DNA of 64,000 nt from Ochromonas danica (Eukaryota > Sar > Chrysophyceae > Chromulinales > Chromulinaceae), in assembly GCA_015146655.1 (NCBI GenBank), contig VKHL01000053.1:24468-88467 (forward strand), written 5' to 3'. The position numbers and the translations under genes were made by a program. The first letter of the stretch is position 1. The number at the start of each line of letters is the position of its first letter. The notes below the pieces were generated by a model that saw only the letters and a program-made list of their open reading frames with translations, was not told where the DNA came from and ran no database searches. This document shows positions 35,096 through 45,193 of this stretch, in pieces.

Positions 35096-36156
35096 TTACG
35101 AGATTGTGCATACATGACAACCAGCATCAACTACAGGAGGACCATTGCCAGGAAGTTGTTGTTGATTATCAGTAGGGAATGCAGCAGATGATGATTCTAC
35201 AACAGGTTCAGGATTACGAGCACGTTCTTCTCGTTCACGTTTAATCTTATTAACTTCTTCTTCCCATAATTGTTCTTTCTTTTTACGTTCTAATTCTTGT
35301 GCAAAAATTTCTTCAGCTGATTTAGATGAGGTTACAACTTGTTGCATTTGTTCTCGTAAAGAGAGATTATTCCCCATCGTTACACTACCACTATTACTTG
35401 GTGATTGTGGTTGTTGTGGTTGTTGTTGTGATTGTTGTTGTTGTTGTCCCATCATGGAATAATTGCTAGGGTTACTACCTAAAGTAGCAACATTAGTATT
35501 AGCATTTCTAGATGATATCATAATCATTGAATCAGGTGGTGATTGAGAGGTAGTAATGGGTGTTGATGACATAATAGCATTGCGTTTGTTATCCAAACTA
35601 TTCAAAAAGGCCAAACTACCCGTCATTGCCCCACCACTACCACTACCACCAACACCACTACCATTCGTACCATAATTAGGATTATTATTCAGATTGGTTG
35701 GTAAAGGAGGATTAGATGGAGATGGTCTAGCACGTGTACTTTGAGAAATACTATTCCCCATCTGTGCATTGTTGTTGCTATTATTGTTGTAGTTAGTGGC
35801 AGTATTACCAGGTGGATTCATAGGTAATGGTGCATTCGATGGAGAAGGTCGACCCCGAGTACTTTGCTGGATATTCATATTAGCAGCATTTCCTCCCATT
35901 GACCCGCTGTTATTAGGATTCACTCCCATGGAAGCAGATGTAGAGGAAAATGGTTTAACAGAAGAGCCTGCTGGTATACCACCATTACCATAGTTATAAC
36001 TATTGTTATTATTACTACTATTATTGCTTTGATTAACTGCTGATCCTGAAGGTGGGAGATTAGCAAACATCTTCAATGCTGCTGATGTAGCATTAGGTTG
36101 TATAGGTTGTAAAGGAGGAGGATTACTTGTTGTATAGGAGTTAGTACGCGCTGACG

Positions 36157-36191
<35 letters not shown>

Positions 36192-36676
36192 GATGATGAA
36201 TAACCACCATTATTAAATCCATTAATAGAGATCTTCCCACTACTAGCACTCCCTACTGGTAATATACCATTCATAGATGATGTATGATAAGAATCATCTG
36301 TTAACTGACTAACATCTTCTAATGATTGATTAGATGGTGATGGTGGGATATTATTATTCGTATAAACTGAATGACGTGAACTAGCTGGGAAATCTAATTT
36401 CACTTCTTTCCCTGTTACTGTTTTAATAGCAGCTTCAGAGGTATCTTTCACTTTCTTAAACAGCTTCTTCATTTCATGCCCTGCTGCAAGTGCAGCTTGA
36501 TTTAATCCATTGGTACTTACAGTATTAGGATTAACTTGTTCACGTTGTAAACATTCTGCTGCCATATTAAAAGGTTCAATATCAGATTCACGTAATTTAC
36601 CTTTTGCTTGTAGATTTGTCCCATCTACAATCAAGTATTTGAAGAAGAAGGTATAAGAAGATGGTTACAGTCTTAT

Positions 36677-36719
<43 letters not shown>

Positions 36720-37351
36720 GGTAGGTGACTGACTTACCACCATAATAGTCAATATCATCTCCTTCTACTGCTGTGATGGTTAGAACAGAGTCATTCTTAC
36801 AAGAGAATCGATGGAATAAGAATTCTTGGCTATCTTTAAGAGTATTGTATAAGATTCCAACTTTCAATCCAATTGGATCAGGATTAGCTTCGACTAGTTG
36901 GGATTCGCCAGGCATGACGACATACATTGTATTGTAAGCTGTATAGCAGGGTAACAAGAAGGAGTCAGTGACGTCGCCATGGTAATGCAGTATGACAAAG
37001 CAGTGTGAGAAAATGTGTGAGTCAGGTGGAATCAAACGATAACTATACAGACTATGGGATAGAAGCATTATAGCAGAGTGGGAGGATAGTACAGTGAGAG
37101 TGGTGTGCGATATAGAGCATAGGAGAGTGAGAGCAAACACGATAGGTGGATATGTTATAGACAGATAACGTCCACCACATATGAGTACACATAAGACATC
37201 ATACCACCATTTACTATTATAACAAATGACCACAACAAACGAAATCTGGAAAACATAGCTTACATTTATAAAGTAATTCCGCCATATTGAAAGTAATGAC
37301 ACACAAAGGTTGTGTGCTTTGATTAATCACAGTAGCATGTGCTGCACCCAT
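35096..37351 (-). CDS. Q/N/S-rich protein with C-terminal CaaX box
   Basis: Three exons (37351-37264, 36938-36738, 36624-35096) join in frame to 605 residues. A folded N-terminal part of about 170 residues (start MGAAHATVINQSTQPLCVIT, then YNTMYVVMPGESQLVEANPD and TITAVEGDDIDYYGGDG) is followed by about 400 residues rich in Gln, Asn, Ser and Pro. A Glu/Arg/Lys helix (about 535-575) then leads to the end CHVCTIS. CTIS fits a CaaX prenylation box (farnesyl type, X = Ser), and the upstream Cys could be palmitoylated. I do not recognise the N-terminal family. Gly2 is present, but residue 6 is Ala, so N-myristoylation is not favoured. The likely site is the inner face of a membrane, as a scaffold or condensate-forming protein (inference). 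Confidence 0.75.
36679..36714. repeat. (GT)n microsatellite in intron
   Basis: About 18 perfect GT units in the second intron of the CaaX-protein gene. Confidence 0.95.
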
Positions 37352-37851
37352 TCTTTTCTGAGCTATTAACAACAACACGTGATGATACGATGAGACTGAT
37401 ACTAATAGGTAAAGAACAAGACGATGAAGATCAATCTCCTATAGGATATGATAATAGCTAATAGCTAATAACAGAAGAAGACTTCAATAGACACAAGTTG
37501 ACAAGAGAGTCGAGAATGACAGTCAAACTTGTTTGATCTTGTTCTCATTGATGATGCGAACCTGCTGGGCTCAACACGCTGTATGAGGTGGACCAACCAC
37601 TCTCCGACAGACCGACTTTACCAAGTGAGAAGATAGAGAAATAAACCCATATTTACGACTTTTACCTCTTCTCTTTGGGCTGACTGTGAATGTGCGCGAC
37701 AACCAAAAATCAGTCTGAAACCCAAAAACAACATCTGAAAGAGTAAAATATGAGATATAACTCCTAATTTTGAACTTTTGCAGCGTTGATTGTCAGCGCG
37801 TTTCGGGTTTTGTTTTAGTTTTGACAACAATTTTGTTGATGAGAAGAATTG
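37352..37851. other. Divergent promoter region
   Basis: 500 bases separate the starts of the CaaX-protein gene and the glycosyltransferase gene. Short complementary pieces occur (for example AACTCCTAATTTTGAACTTTTG against CATATTTACGACTTTTACCT), but I see no gene. Confidence 0.4.
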
Positions 37852-39274
37852 ATGATGAGATTTCCATTATTTCACTTTATTATCATCAACTTTCTGCTTC
37901 TTCTTCTCTTCTTTACAATATCATGTCTCTCGACGACATCAGTAGAACTCTCAGAAGCTTTGTCTAAAGCAGCAGGTATTTATCACGATGCTACCAAAGT
38001 TCGACAATATGGATTAGAAAAAACGGTCTTGGTCACAGCATGTAATCATGGATTTATTAATCATTTATTCAATTTCAAATGTTTTCTCGATAGACTTCAA
38101 ATGAAATTTCTTGTGATTGTCTTGGATACACAAGGTTATCATTATTTACAACAATTCCAGCAGAACAATAATACATCATCCACCTCCTCGTCGTCCTCTA
38201 TGGTAACCTATCTCATGACAGGTGGTGGAGCTAAAGAGGGTCAACAAACTGGAGAGATAATTACAAACCAACCTACAGAGTTTCGTTCAAAACAGTTTAA
38301 TCTCATCACAGCTCGTAAGAAAGAAGCAGTTCATAATATCTTACAATTAGGATATAATGTCCTCTTCTCAGACACTGATGTTGCTATCTTACAAGATCCT
38401 ATACCTTATCTTCTATGGAAGAATGTTGATTATGTACATTCAGTTAATGATTGGTGTCGAATGTAAGTAACTGGACTACTACTACTACTACTACACTTAC
38501 TCATCTTGTGGTGGTGTCTGTTGAGATAGAGGAGATAAGTTTAATCTTTTTCGTAGTAAAGTAGAAGGTAATACAGGGTTTTACTTTGTTCGAAGTACTA
38601 ATGAGACGATCAAATTATGGGCAGATGCTTTCAAAGCAGCCCCCAAGTAAGTATCATCACCTAACCCGCTAATTATCATGATGACCTTGACTAACCATGG
38701 CATCCATCCATACATGGTTATAACAGATATCCCCGGCTAGATGATCAGGCTATTTTCTGGAAAGTATTGAGATCTAGTCAAGATCCACCAATCTTACCAT
38801 TAGAGAAATGCCGACATTTTGATCGTGTGGAAGATCAAATGGCATCTTATCAGAAGACAACAGGTCGACGTTATCTGACAACTTGCTATCTTGATACTTG
38901 TATCTTTAGTTCTGGTATGCTTAGTCGAAAGTATATACCCGAGCTAACCTATGGTAAGCATCATCACCAATGACCACTACCTTTGCCCACTGGATATGAT
39001 TAATATGGTTGATATGGTTCAAACAGAGATGTTAGTTGAGAACTTGAAGAAGATGAATGAACGCATGGTGACAGTTCATGCGAATTATATCTCAGGGAAT
39101 AAGAAGAAGATGGTTCGTATGATGGACTATGGTCTCTGGCTAGCAGATAATAATCCTCATAGTGGTGCAGTGGAGAAAGGTCGACAACATTCTTCTTCTT
39201 CCTCTTCTTCTCCACCTCAATGCAAGGCCTATGTCTATGTCGCTCCCAATCAGACAGTGACCATCGCTGCTTGA
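37852..39274 (+). CDS. GT77-like glycosyltransferase, type II membrane protein (frame problem in exon 2)
   Basis: Four exons are supported by splice sites: 37852-38462, 38530-38648, 38727-38953 and 39027-39274. The product starts with a signal anchor (FHFIIINFLLLLLFFTISC) and has the nucleotide-sugar DxD motif in GYNVLFSDTDVAILQDP. Typical family blocks follow: KVEGNTGF, YFVRSTNETIKLW, RLDDQAIFWKV and HANYISGNKKKM. Proteins of this class transfer sugars onto glycoproteins or wall polymers in the Golgi. The acceptor here is unknown. The exons sum to 1,205 bases, not a multiple of three. A run of six T at 38579-38584 separates the EGNTGF frame from the YFVRS frame. Either the reference has a homopolymer error or the gene is broken at that point. 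Start: first ATG of the MMRF pair. Confidence 0.8.
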
Positions 39275-39558
39275 GACATGCAAGCTCTACTGTATCATAA
39301 TGTTTGTGATGCAAATACTATTACTACTTGATGTAAATTACCGTGAACTACAGTATGTCATGAAGCAAAACAAGCCAAGATAAGACTTATGTTTAATTCT
39401 GTTGTTTCTTGGTTTAACAGTATCCCCAATCAAGCATGTCTAGAATAGAATGGTCAGGGGCTACACTATGCCACTCTATGCCACACCAACAAGTGGAGCC
39501 AAAAGAGAACGATCGGTGCACCTGCCCTGCCGAAGCCTTGCCTATGCTCTGCTCTACG

Positions 39559-40377
39559 TTAGACCTCCCAACCCTCCCCGTCTTCTTCATCTTCTCCATA
39601 CTGACCGTGTCCCGCTCCTCCTAGTCCACCTCCACCCATGCCAAAGTTCATCATGCTATCTTCTCCATCATAGCCATCCTCTTCACCTCCTAATCCGCCA
39701 CCCATCATACCTGCCATATTCATCATGTCATCTCGATTGTACATACTCCCACCTAATCCCATAGCTTGCATACTTGCCATGAGCTTCTCCATCTCCAAGT
39801 CTTTCTCAGAGATTGCTTCAAAAGGATAGTCTACACGATGGAAGTTAGTAGGTAAAGCCTTGGGTTTCTTACTACAACGTGTTGACATTTCTTTACAAAC
39901 TTTCTTCGTAACTTCTTTAATAGAGTAAGTCTTTCTCTTCCAGAGATAAGCTGAGAGATCATCTACTTCAAGATCATGATCTAAGAGATCTTGACATGAT
40001 TTAGTAATCGTTTTACATTCACGATTACATTTACTAACACCTCCTGGTTGATCAAGATGGAGATAGGATTGCACTCCTTGGGTAGTGGTGATAATGTCTA
40101 ATTCACGTATCCACTGTCCAGTCTGATTGGTAGGTTGACATGCACTATCAATCACTTCAGACACAGTGTACTCTTCAATCTTATTACCAATAGCGTGTTT
40201 GCGTAATTCCTTTACTTCCTCAACGACAGCTTGAACAAAATGTTCACAAACTTCACAGGCAATATAAGGAAGATCAGAGGTAATAACACCACCATCTTCT
40301 TCTTTTTTAGAGGAAGATTTCTTTGATAAAGTGAAAGTAAGAAGAGAGAGAAATAATAAGCTACGAAAGAACATCAT
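39559..40377 (-). CDS. Canopy/MSAP-like saposin-fold ER protein
   Basis: A single exon encodes 272 residues. A cleavable leader (MMFFRSLLFLSLLTFTLS) is followed by a Cys-patterned saposin-like domain with C41, C44, C80, C117, C121, C128, C161 and C168, starting ACEVCEHFVQAVVEEVKEL. This spacing fits the TLR4-regulator/MIR-interacting (Canopy, PF11938) family of ER co-chaperones. The last 80 residues are Gly-, Met- and Asp/Glu-rich and end EDGEGWEV, with no KDEL-like retention signal. A role in folding or handling secreted or membrane clients in the ER lumen is inferred from the family. It is convergent with the glycosyltransferase gene, with 284 bases between the stops. Confidence 0.75.
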   Translation of the reverse strand: MMFFRSLLFLSLLTFTLSKKSSSKKEEDGGVITSDLPYIACEVCEHFVQAVVEEVKELRKHAIGNKIEEYTVSEVIDSACQPTNQTGQWIRELDIITTTQGVQSYLHLDQPGGVSKCNRECKTITKSCQDLLDHDLEVDDLSAYLWKRKTYSIKEVTKKVCKEMSTRCSKKPKALPTNFHRVDYPFEAISEKDLEMEKLMASMQAMGLGGSMYNRDDMMNMAGMMGGGLGGEEDGYDGEDSMMNFGMGGGGLGGAGHGQYGEDEEDGEGWEV

Positions 40378-40968
40378 GTTAGTTTCAAGTGATGGTGATT
40401 GATAATAGACTGACTACCTCCTTCTTAAGTTAAAGTACGAAACACCTTCTGGAAAGAAACGCATTTATTTTGAGAAACGCCATGGTGAGCCGAAAATAAA
40501 GACTGTAAACTGTAAATTATGGAGTTATAACAAAGAAAACTGTGGTGTTTTCAAAGTTGCACAAATCCAGTCGGGTGAAGCTTTATAACTCAGAAAAATG
40601 GACTTTTCCCTCCCCCAACAAAACCAAAACGTCCATTTTTCTGAGTTATAAAGCCTCTTTTGGCATGTTGTGGTGCTTCGCTGCCGATCGATACCAATAT
40701 CGGTATCGTATCGGGTCAAAAACGATACGATACGACACCGATACCTGGCCCTACTGTACAAATAAATGAAAGGTACCCTCCCGAAGTGAAGAAAGGATGT
40801 GAATCACTCAATCACTCAATCACTCACTGCTTTGGGCACTACCGAAAGACTAAAGGACTAACGTCATCAATATATCTTTGGATATCATTAATAACAGAAT
40901 GTCACAACCATTTATCATCTTTCCTATTCGAAAATTGTTGTCGTTTATATCCGTTCCCTTCTCTTAAC
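40378..40968. other. Promoter region with hairpins
   Basis: The interval lies between two divergent genes. It contains a perfect 24-base inverted repeat (40580-40603 and 40631-40654) and a cluster of CGATACC/GGTATCG palindromic words at about 40685-40745. An open frame runs through it into the kinase gene but has no ATG before 40969. Confidence 0.6.
40580..40654. repeat. Perfect 24-bp inverted repeat, 27-base loop
   Basis: The left arm GCTTTATAACTCAGAAAAAT + GGAC is the exact complement of the right arm at 40631-40654. It could form a hairpin or be a small non-autonomous element. Confidence 0.85.
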
Positions 40969-43600
40969 ATGAATCATTTCTCTGTGAATGAATTCATCTG
41001 GGGTCGACGATATGCTACTCTACGAAGAGAATCCTTTGATTCTTCCATTCGAAAAGACTTTTGGATTTGGAGTGCAAATCACGAGTCTCTAGCAGCACTC
41101 TTTCTCACTTATTGCTTCTTGTCAGCTACCCAAGCACCTGCTTACTATGATGCCATTGTCTACTCGAACTGTTTGTTCATTCTCCCAGCGATTGGATTGG
41201 TGACTGTCTTCTTCTCCATGTGGATATCTTTCTTTTACCAATGCTTTGGTAACTATCTTCTAAATCAACGTTATCACATGTTTTGGATGAAGAAAGTGCC
41301 TTTCATGCGAATCTATACTGCCCTAGGTTCTACCATTTGCTTCATATTTCGCTTATTAACTCGTTCAATTATCAAAGAATGTCATGGTGATGTATTCGAG
41401 AAGTACAAGTGGAATTGCTTACCGTCAGGACCGAATCTTGGTACAACAGATGAAATTGGTGTTTGTTTGATGGCTTTCCCTCTTATCTTCAGTGCCATTT
41501 ACCGAGAGCTAGATATGAAGCTATACTTAAGTATTTGGGGACTTACCGTTGCAGCATTGTTCTGTGCAGCTCATTTAGGTGATAATGAGCTCTTTTACAC
41601 AATTGCTAGTACCATACCCAGCTTCATCTTAATCTTCGAAAAATACCGTTATAACAATTACATGGCATTCAATATGATGGATTTACAGAAGACGATGAAA
41701 GAAAAGGACGAGATGGCAGATGAAGTGCATGCCACAGAGATGCGTCACATGATCGCGAATGTAGCCCATGATTTGAAAACGGTAAGCAGCATTCTTCCCA
41801 AGAAAACCCTGTTGACATTGTTGCCATTAATGCGTTTCTTATTCGCAGCCTTTGATGTCATTCTTGAGTGGCATCGAGTTGATTTCTGACATCGCGTTGG
41901 AATGTCAGCACAATCTGAGAGACAACAGAGATGTGAATGCAGTTCAAGACAATATTCTCTCTATCTTGAACTGCGTGCAGAACATACGCAACACAAATTC
42001 ATTCATGTTGATGACAATCAACCGTTGTATCGACTACACTAAAGCATCGAAGGGTCTGAAGCTGGTGCCGAAGTATGAGACAATCGATCTGGTGGAGAGC
42101 TTACTTCTTCCTTTGAATTGCATGAAGGATATTCAGCAGCGAGTGTCGATCGTTTTGGATCCCTTACCGCAAGATATCTGCTCTCATATCATAACGGACA
42201 AGCAATGGTTGCAAGAGAATGTATTATGTCTGTTGAGCAATGCGGTGAAGTATTCGAGTGGAGGCGAGGTGAGAATGATACTGAAGGTATTGGAAGAGGA
42301 GAAGGCAAAGATAGGTGAGAGGTATGAGAAGGGAGGTGTGGGTGTGAAGATAGGTGGTTGTGATGAGAGTGATGACTCAATGCATTTGGTTTCTCCTCGA
42401 GAGAGTTCTCGATCTGAATCTTCCCAGATGATAGCATCTTCTACTCAGATCTATCCCATGATGATGTCAGAAGATCTTGGTGATGGTGTGGTCAGAGGAG
42501 ACATGGGAGGTAATGATGATCTTAATGGGCATGTGGGTAAAGCTCCTAACAAGTATGAGAGCTTTCTTCGCATTGAGATCGAGGACCATGGGATCGGTTT
42601 ATCAGAGGAAGCGATGGCCAACTTGTTCAATCCGTTCAAGCAAGCTCAACGTTTGGCTGGAGGGACGGGACTGGGTTTGTACAGTTTGGCCCGTCGCATG
42701 GAGGCATTAAATGGGTTTTATGGCGTGTCTCATCGTCGAGATGGCAAGCAAGGTAGTGTGTTTTGGTTCTCGATTCCGTATCGTGCGGATGTGGCGACGG
42801 CAGATGATATGATTTGCAAGTCGCTTTCTTTCCGTCGCAGTTTCATGAGATGCCAACTTCCTGCCATTTCTGAGGATTGTGGTAAGGATATGTGCTTGGA
42901 AGTAATGGATAGGTTCTCCGAGCGATCTGGTGTTGTTTCTGGACGACCTTTGCGAGGAAGTGGAGAAGAGAGCTCAGCTTCGAATTCGACCTTTCATCTA
43001 TATGACAAAGACACTGTGAAGATGAATGAAGGTAATGAGAATGAAGATGAGCGGGTTAATCTGAGTATTTTGGTGGTCGATGACTCACCAACGATCGTGA
43101 AGATGATGTCGATGATGTTGCATCGTTTAGGCCATCACATAACGATAGCAGAGAATGGCGATGTGGCATTGAAGCTTATTTCGGAGAGATTAGTATCTAG
43201 TGGTACTTTGTTCGATGTGGTGTTGATGGATCTTCAGATGCCAGTGATGGATGGGCTAGAAGCCACTCGTCGCTTGCGAGCATTTGAGAACTCTGTGAGA
43301 TCATCAGTATTGTTGTCAGAAGAGAGTACCATTGGCAGTGGGGATGTCTCGAAATTGGCATTGTCTCGTCATCCATGTTCTTTCGTGATCCCTGATGTTA
43401 CGGAGACTGTTAGAGAGTTAGCGATGACAGGACAGCTTCACCAAGTAGTGATTGGTGTCTCAGCCAACTCAGACCATGAGACAATGCAGGGTGCTTTGAA
43501 TGCTGGTGTGGATGCCTTTATAGCAAAACCATTTTCGATCGAGATGTTTTATGCAACTTATGTGAAGTTGAGAGAAGATCGCAATGCTGGTAGGAGATGA
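40969..43600 (+). CDS. Membrane-bound hybrid histidine kinase
   Basis: Two exons (40969-41781 and 41849-43600, 67-base intron) give 854 residues. About six membrane spans fill residues 35-235 and form a sensor I do not recognise; no PAS or GAF is seen. A short coiled linker leads to the H-box NVAHDLKTPLMSF with phospho-acceptor His267, and the intron falls just after it. The ATPase domain has an N-box (ENVLCLLSNAVKYSS), then a 90-residue Ser/Gly/Glu-rich insert. It continues with IEDHGIGL, FNPFKQAQ and GGTGLGLY. The receiver domain has the acidic pair DD, phospho-acceptor Asp732 (LMDLQMPVMDG) and Lys831 (AKPF). All key residues are present, so kinase and receiver should be active in a His-Asp relay. 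ATG 40969 is the first in-frame Met. Confidence 0.9.
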
Positions 43601-44870
43601 ATTTGTTCAGTCATGATAGTTGATTTGATGGGTCGGTTATGTGCTTCATGTGGAAGTTGTTCTTGCGTTATTTTATTGATCAGGATATGTTACCGTGGAC
43701 TTGATGGGTTCATGTGGTTGCGTCGTATTTTGATTCTATTAACATGAATGGTGATAGTAGATCACGCTGTCGTGAGCTTAATTTGGCAGGCATGATAGAT
43801 TTGCATATTCTGTATTCTTTGTTGTGGTTTTTTTGTTTTCGTGTTATCAACTCTCTTCATGTGTGGATTAGAATAGTGGAATGAGGTCAATAACCAACAA
43901 TGAGGTTAAACAATGAGGTTATTGTATTTCATTGGATTTAGAGAGTCGTTGAAGGAACATGTTGTTTTGAAGTCTTAGCAGTATAATCCATTGCTGGATA
44001 TATATTAAAATACTTTTCATGGAGGATTTTGGGGATTCTATGTATGTTATTCTAATTCTCTTGAACCTTTATGGAGGACTACTAACCACTGCTTTGATTC
44101 TGCTCTTTCATATGCGCGAGGAGGATTGGAGTCTCCTATTTGAGATGAAATTTCTCTGTTTGTTTTTATTTTGCATGGAATAATTTGATTCTTTAGAGAG
44201 CGATTCATCGTGTGTGGTAGTAGTTTGTTGTCGATATCTTCCATAATGAGTCAGTGTCAATGCATTTCGTGCGTCTATAGTGAAGATCAATCCATTGCTC
44301 GTGAATCAGATAAATTCTCTTCTTCCACTTGAATCAATCGAGCAGTTTGACAAGGTAAGTCGTCTGTATTTCATTGCCTTGCTATTCTAATTCTCATTAT
44401 CTCAGCGAGTTCAAACACTAAGTCCAATTGTCTGGTGTGTTAGGTCCTCCTTCTCTTAGATCAGCGATCAACTTCGAACTGCCAGCTCATGTTTCATTCT
44501 GGTTGGTTAACTGCTGCAAAAGGGTTAGGTAATGATCAGTAGTGGGATCAGGAGATAGTTATGATGCCATGATGAGGTGGACAAGTTCTGTAGGATCATA
44601 TTAGTGTAGTGATCATGTATCCAGTTTCTTAGATTTAACCATATACTGTATAGGCGAAGGGCGTTAAGTCTACTGTCAATAACTGTGCCGTGGGTTGAGT
44701 GGATGGATCTCTAACATGAACCCAATTCGATTTGGCGATATTTAATGATAAGCACTATCCGCTTCTCATATACGTAGGATAATTACTGTAACGATGCATG
44801 AATCCATTGGTTTTTGTTATGATCTTTCGTGTAATTGCAGCCCCGCCCAGCACTAACAGGTTAAAACTTG
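42881..44870 (+). repeat. Inverted duplication, arm 1 (kinase 3' end and flank)
   Basis: Pairs with 62065-64000 in reverse orientation. The match begins at GGTAAGGATA (42881), which corresponds to the window end, so the true arm may extend further left. Identity is highest at 43059-43692. Confidence 0.85.
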
Positions 44871-45193
44871 TTGTCTAACTGAAAGATACAACTTTTATCG
44901 TCATCCACATTAATTGATAATACATACCTCTCTTATATATATATATATATACATTAATTAATATATACATGCAATCTCACACAATCACACCACAAAACGT
45001 TTCCACGTCATTATGGATTAGGCCATATGATATCATTTCTTATGGAAGACAAGACAATGGAAATTCCAATTCAATTCCAATTCAATTCCAATGGAGTGGA
45101 ATCCATGGAATAGATTCCATGGAATTGGGTGGAATTCTGTGAAGGTGTTGTCATTTGCTTGGTTTGGAAGATGTGCAGTGGGTAGAGAAAGGA
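43601..45193. other. Intergenic; left arm of a long inverted duplication
   Basis: No gene is seen. The sequence from 43601 to about 44870 matches the reverse complement of about 62065-63280 with interruptions. It shares, for example, TGCTCGTGAATCAGATAA, the stretch around TTTGACAAGGTAAGTC, and TGATAAGCACTATCC. A (TA)n run lies at 44935-44951. GGAAT/ATTCC pentamers lie at 45060-45136, just before the nuclease gene. Confidence 0.65.

Noticed and set aside
37618-37830. 70-aa minus ORF in the divergent promoter region
   Set aside because: Low-quality composition that comes from locally repeated sequence; no splice or start support.
40660-40968. N-terminal extension of the histidine kinase from 40660
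   Set aside because: The open frame has only a TTG at its start and no ATG; it crosses the promoter palindromes. ATG 40969 is preferred.
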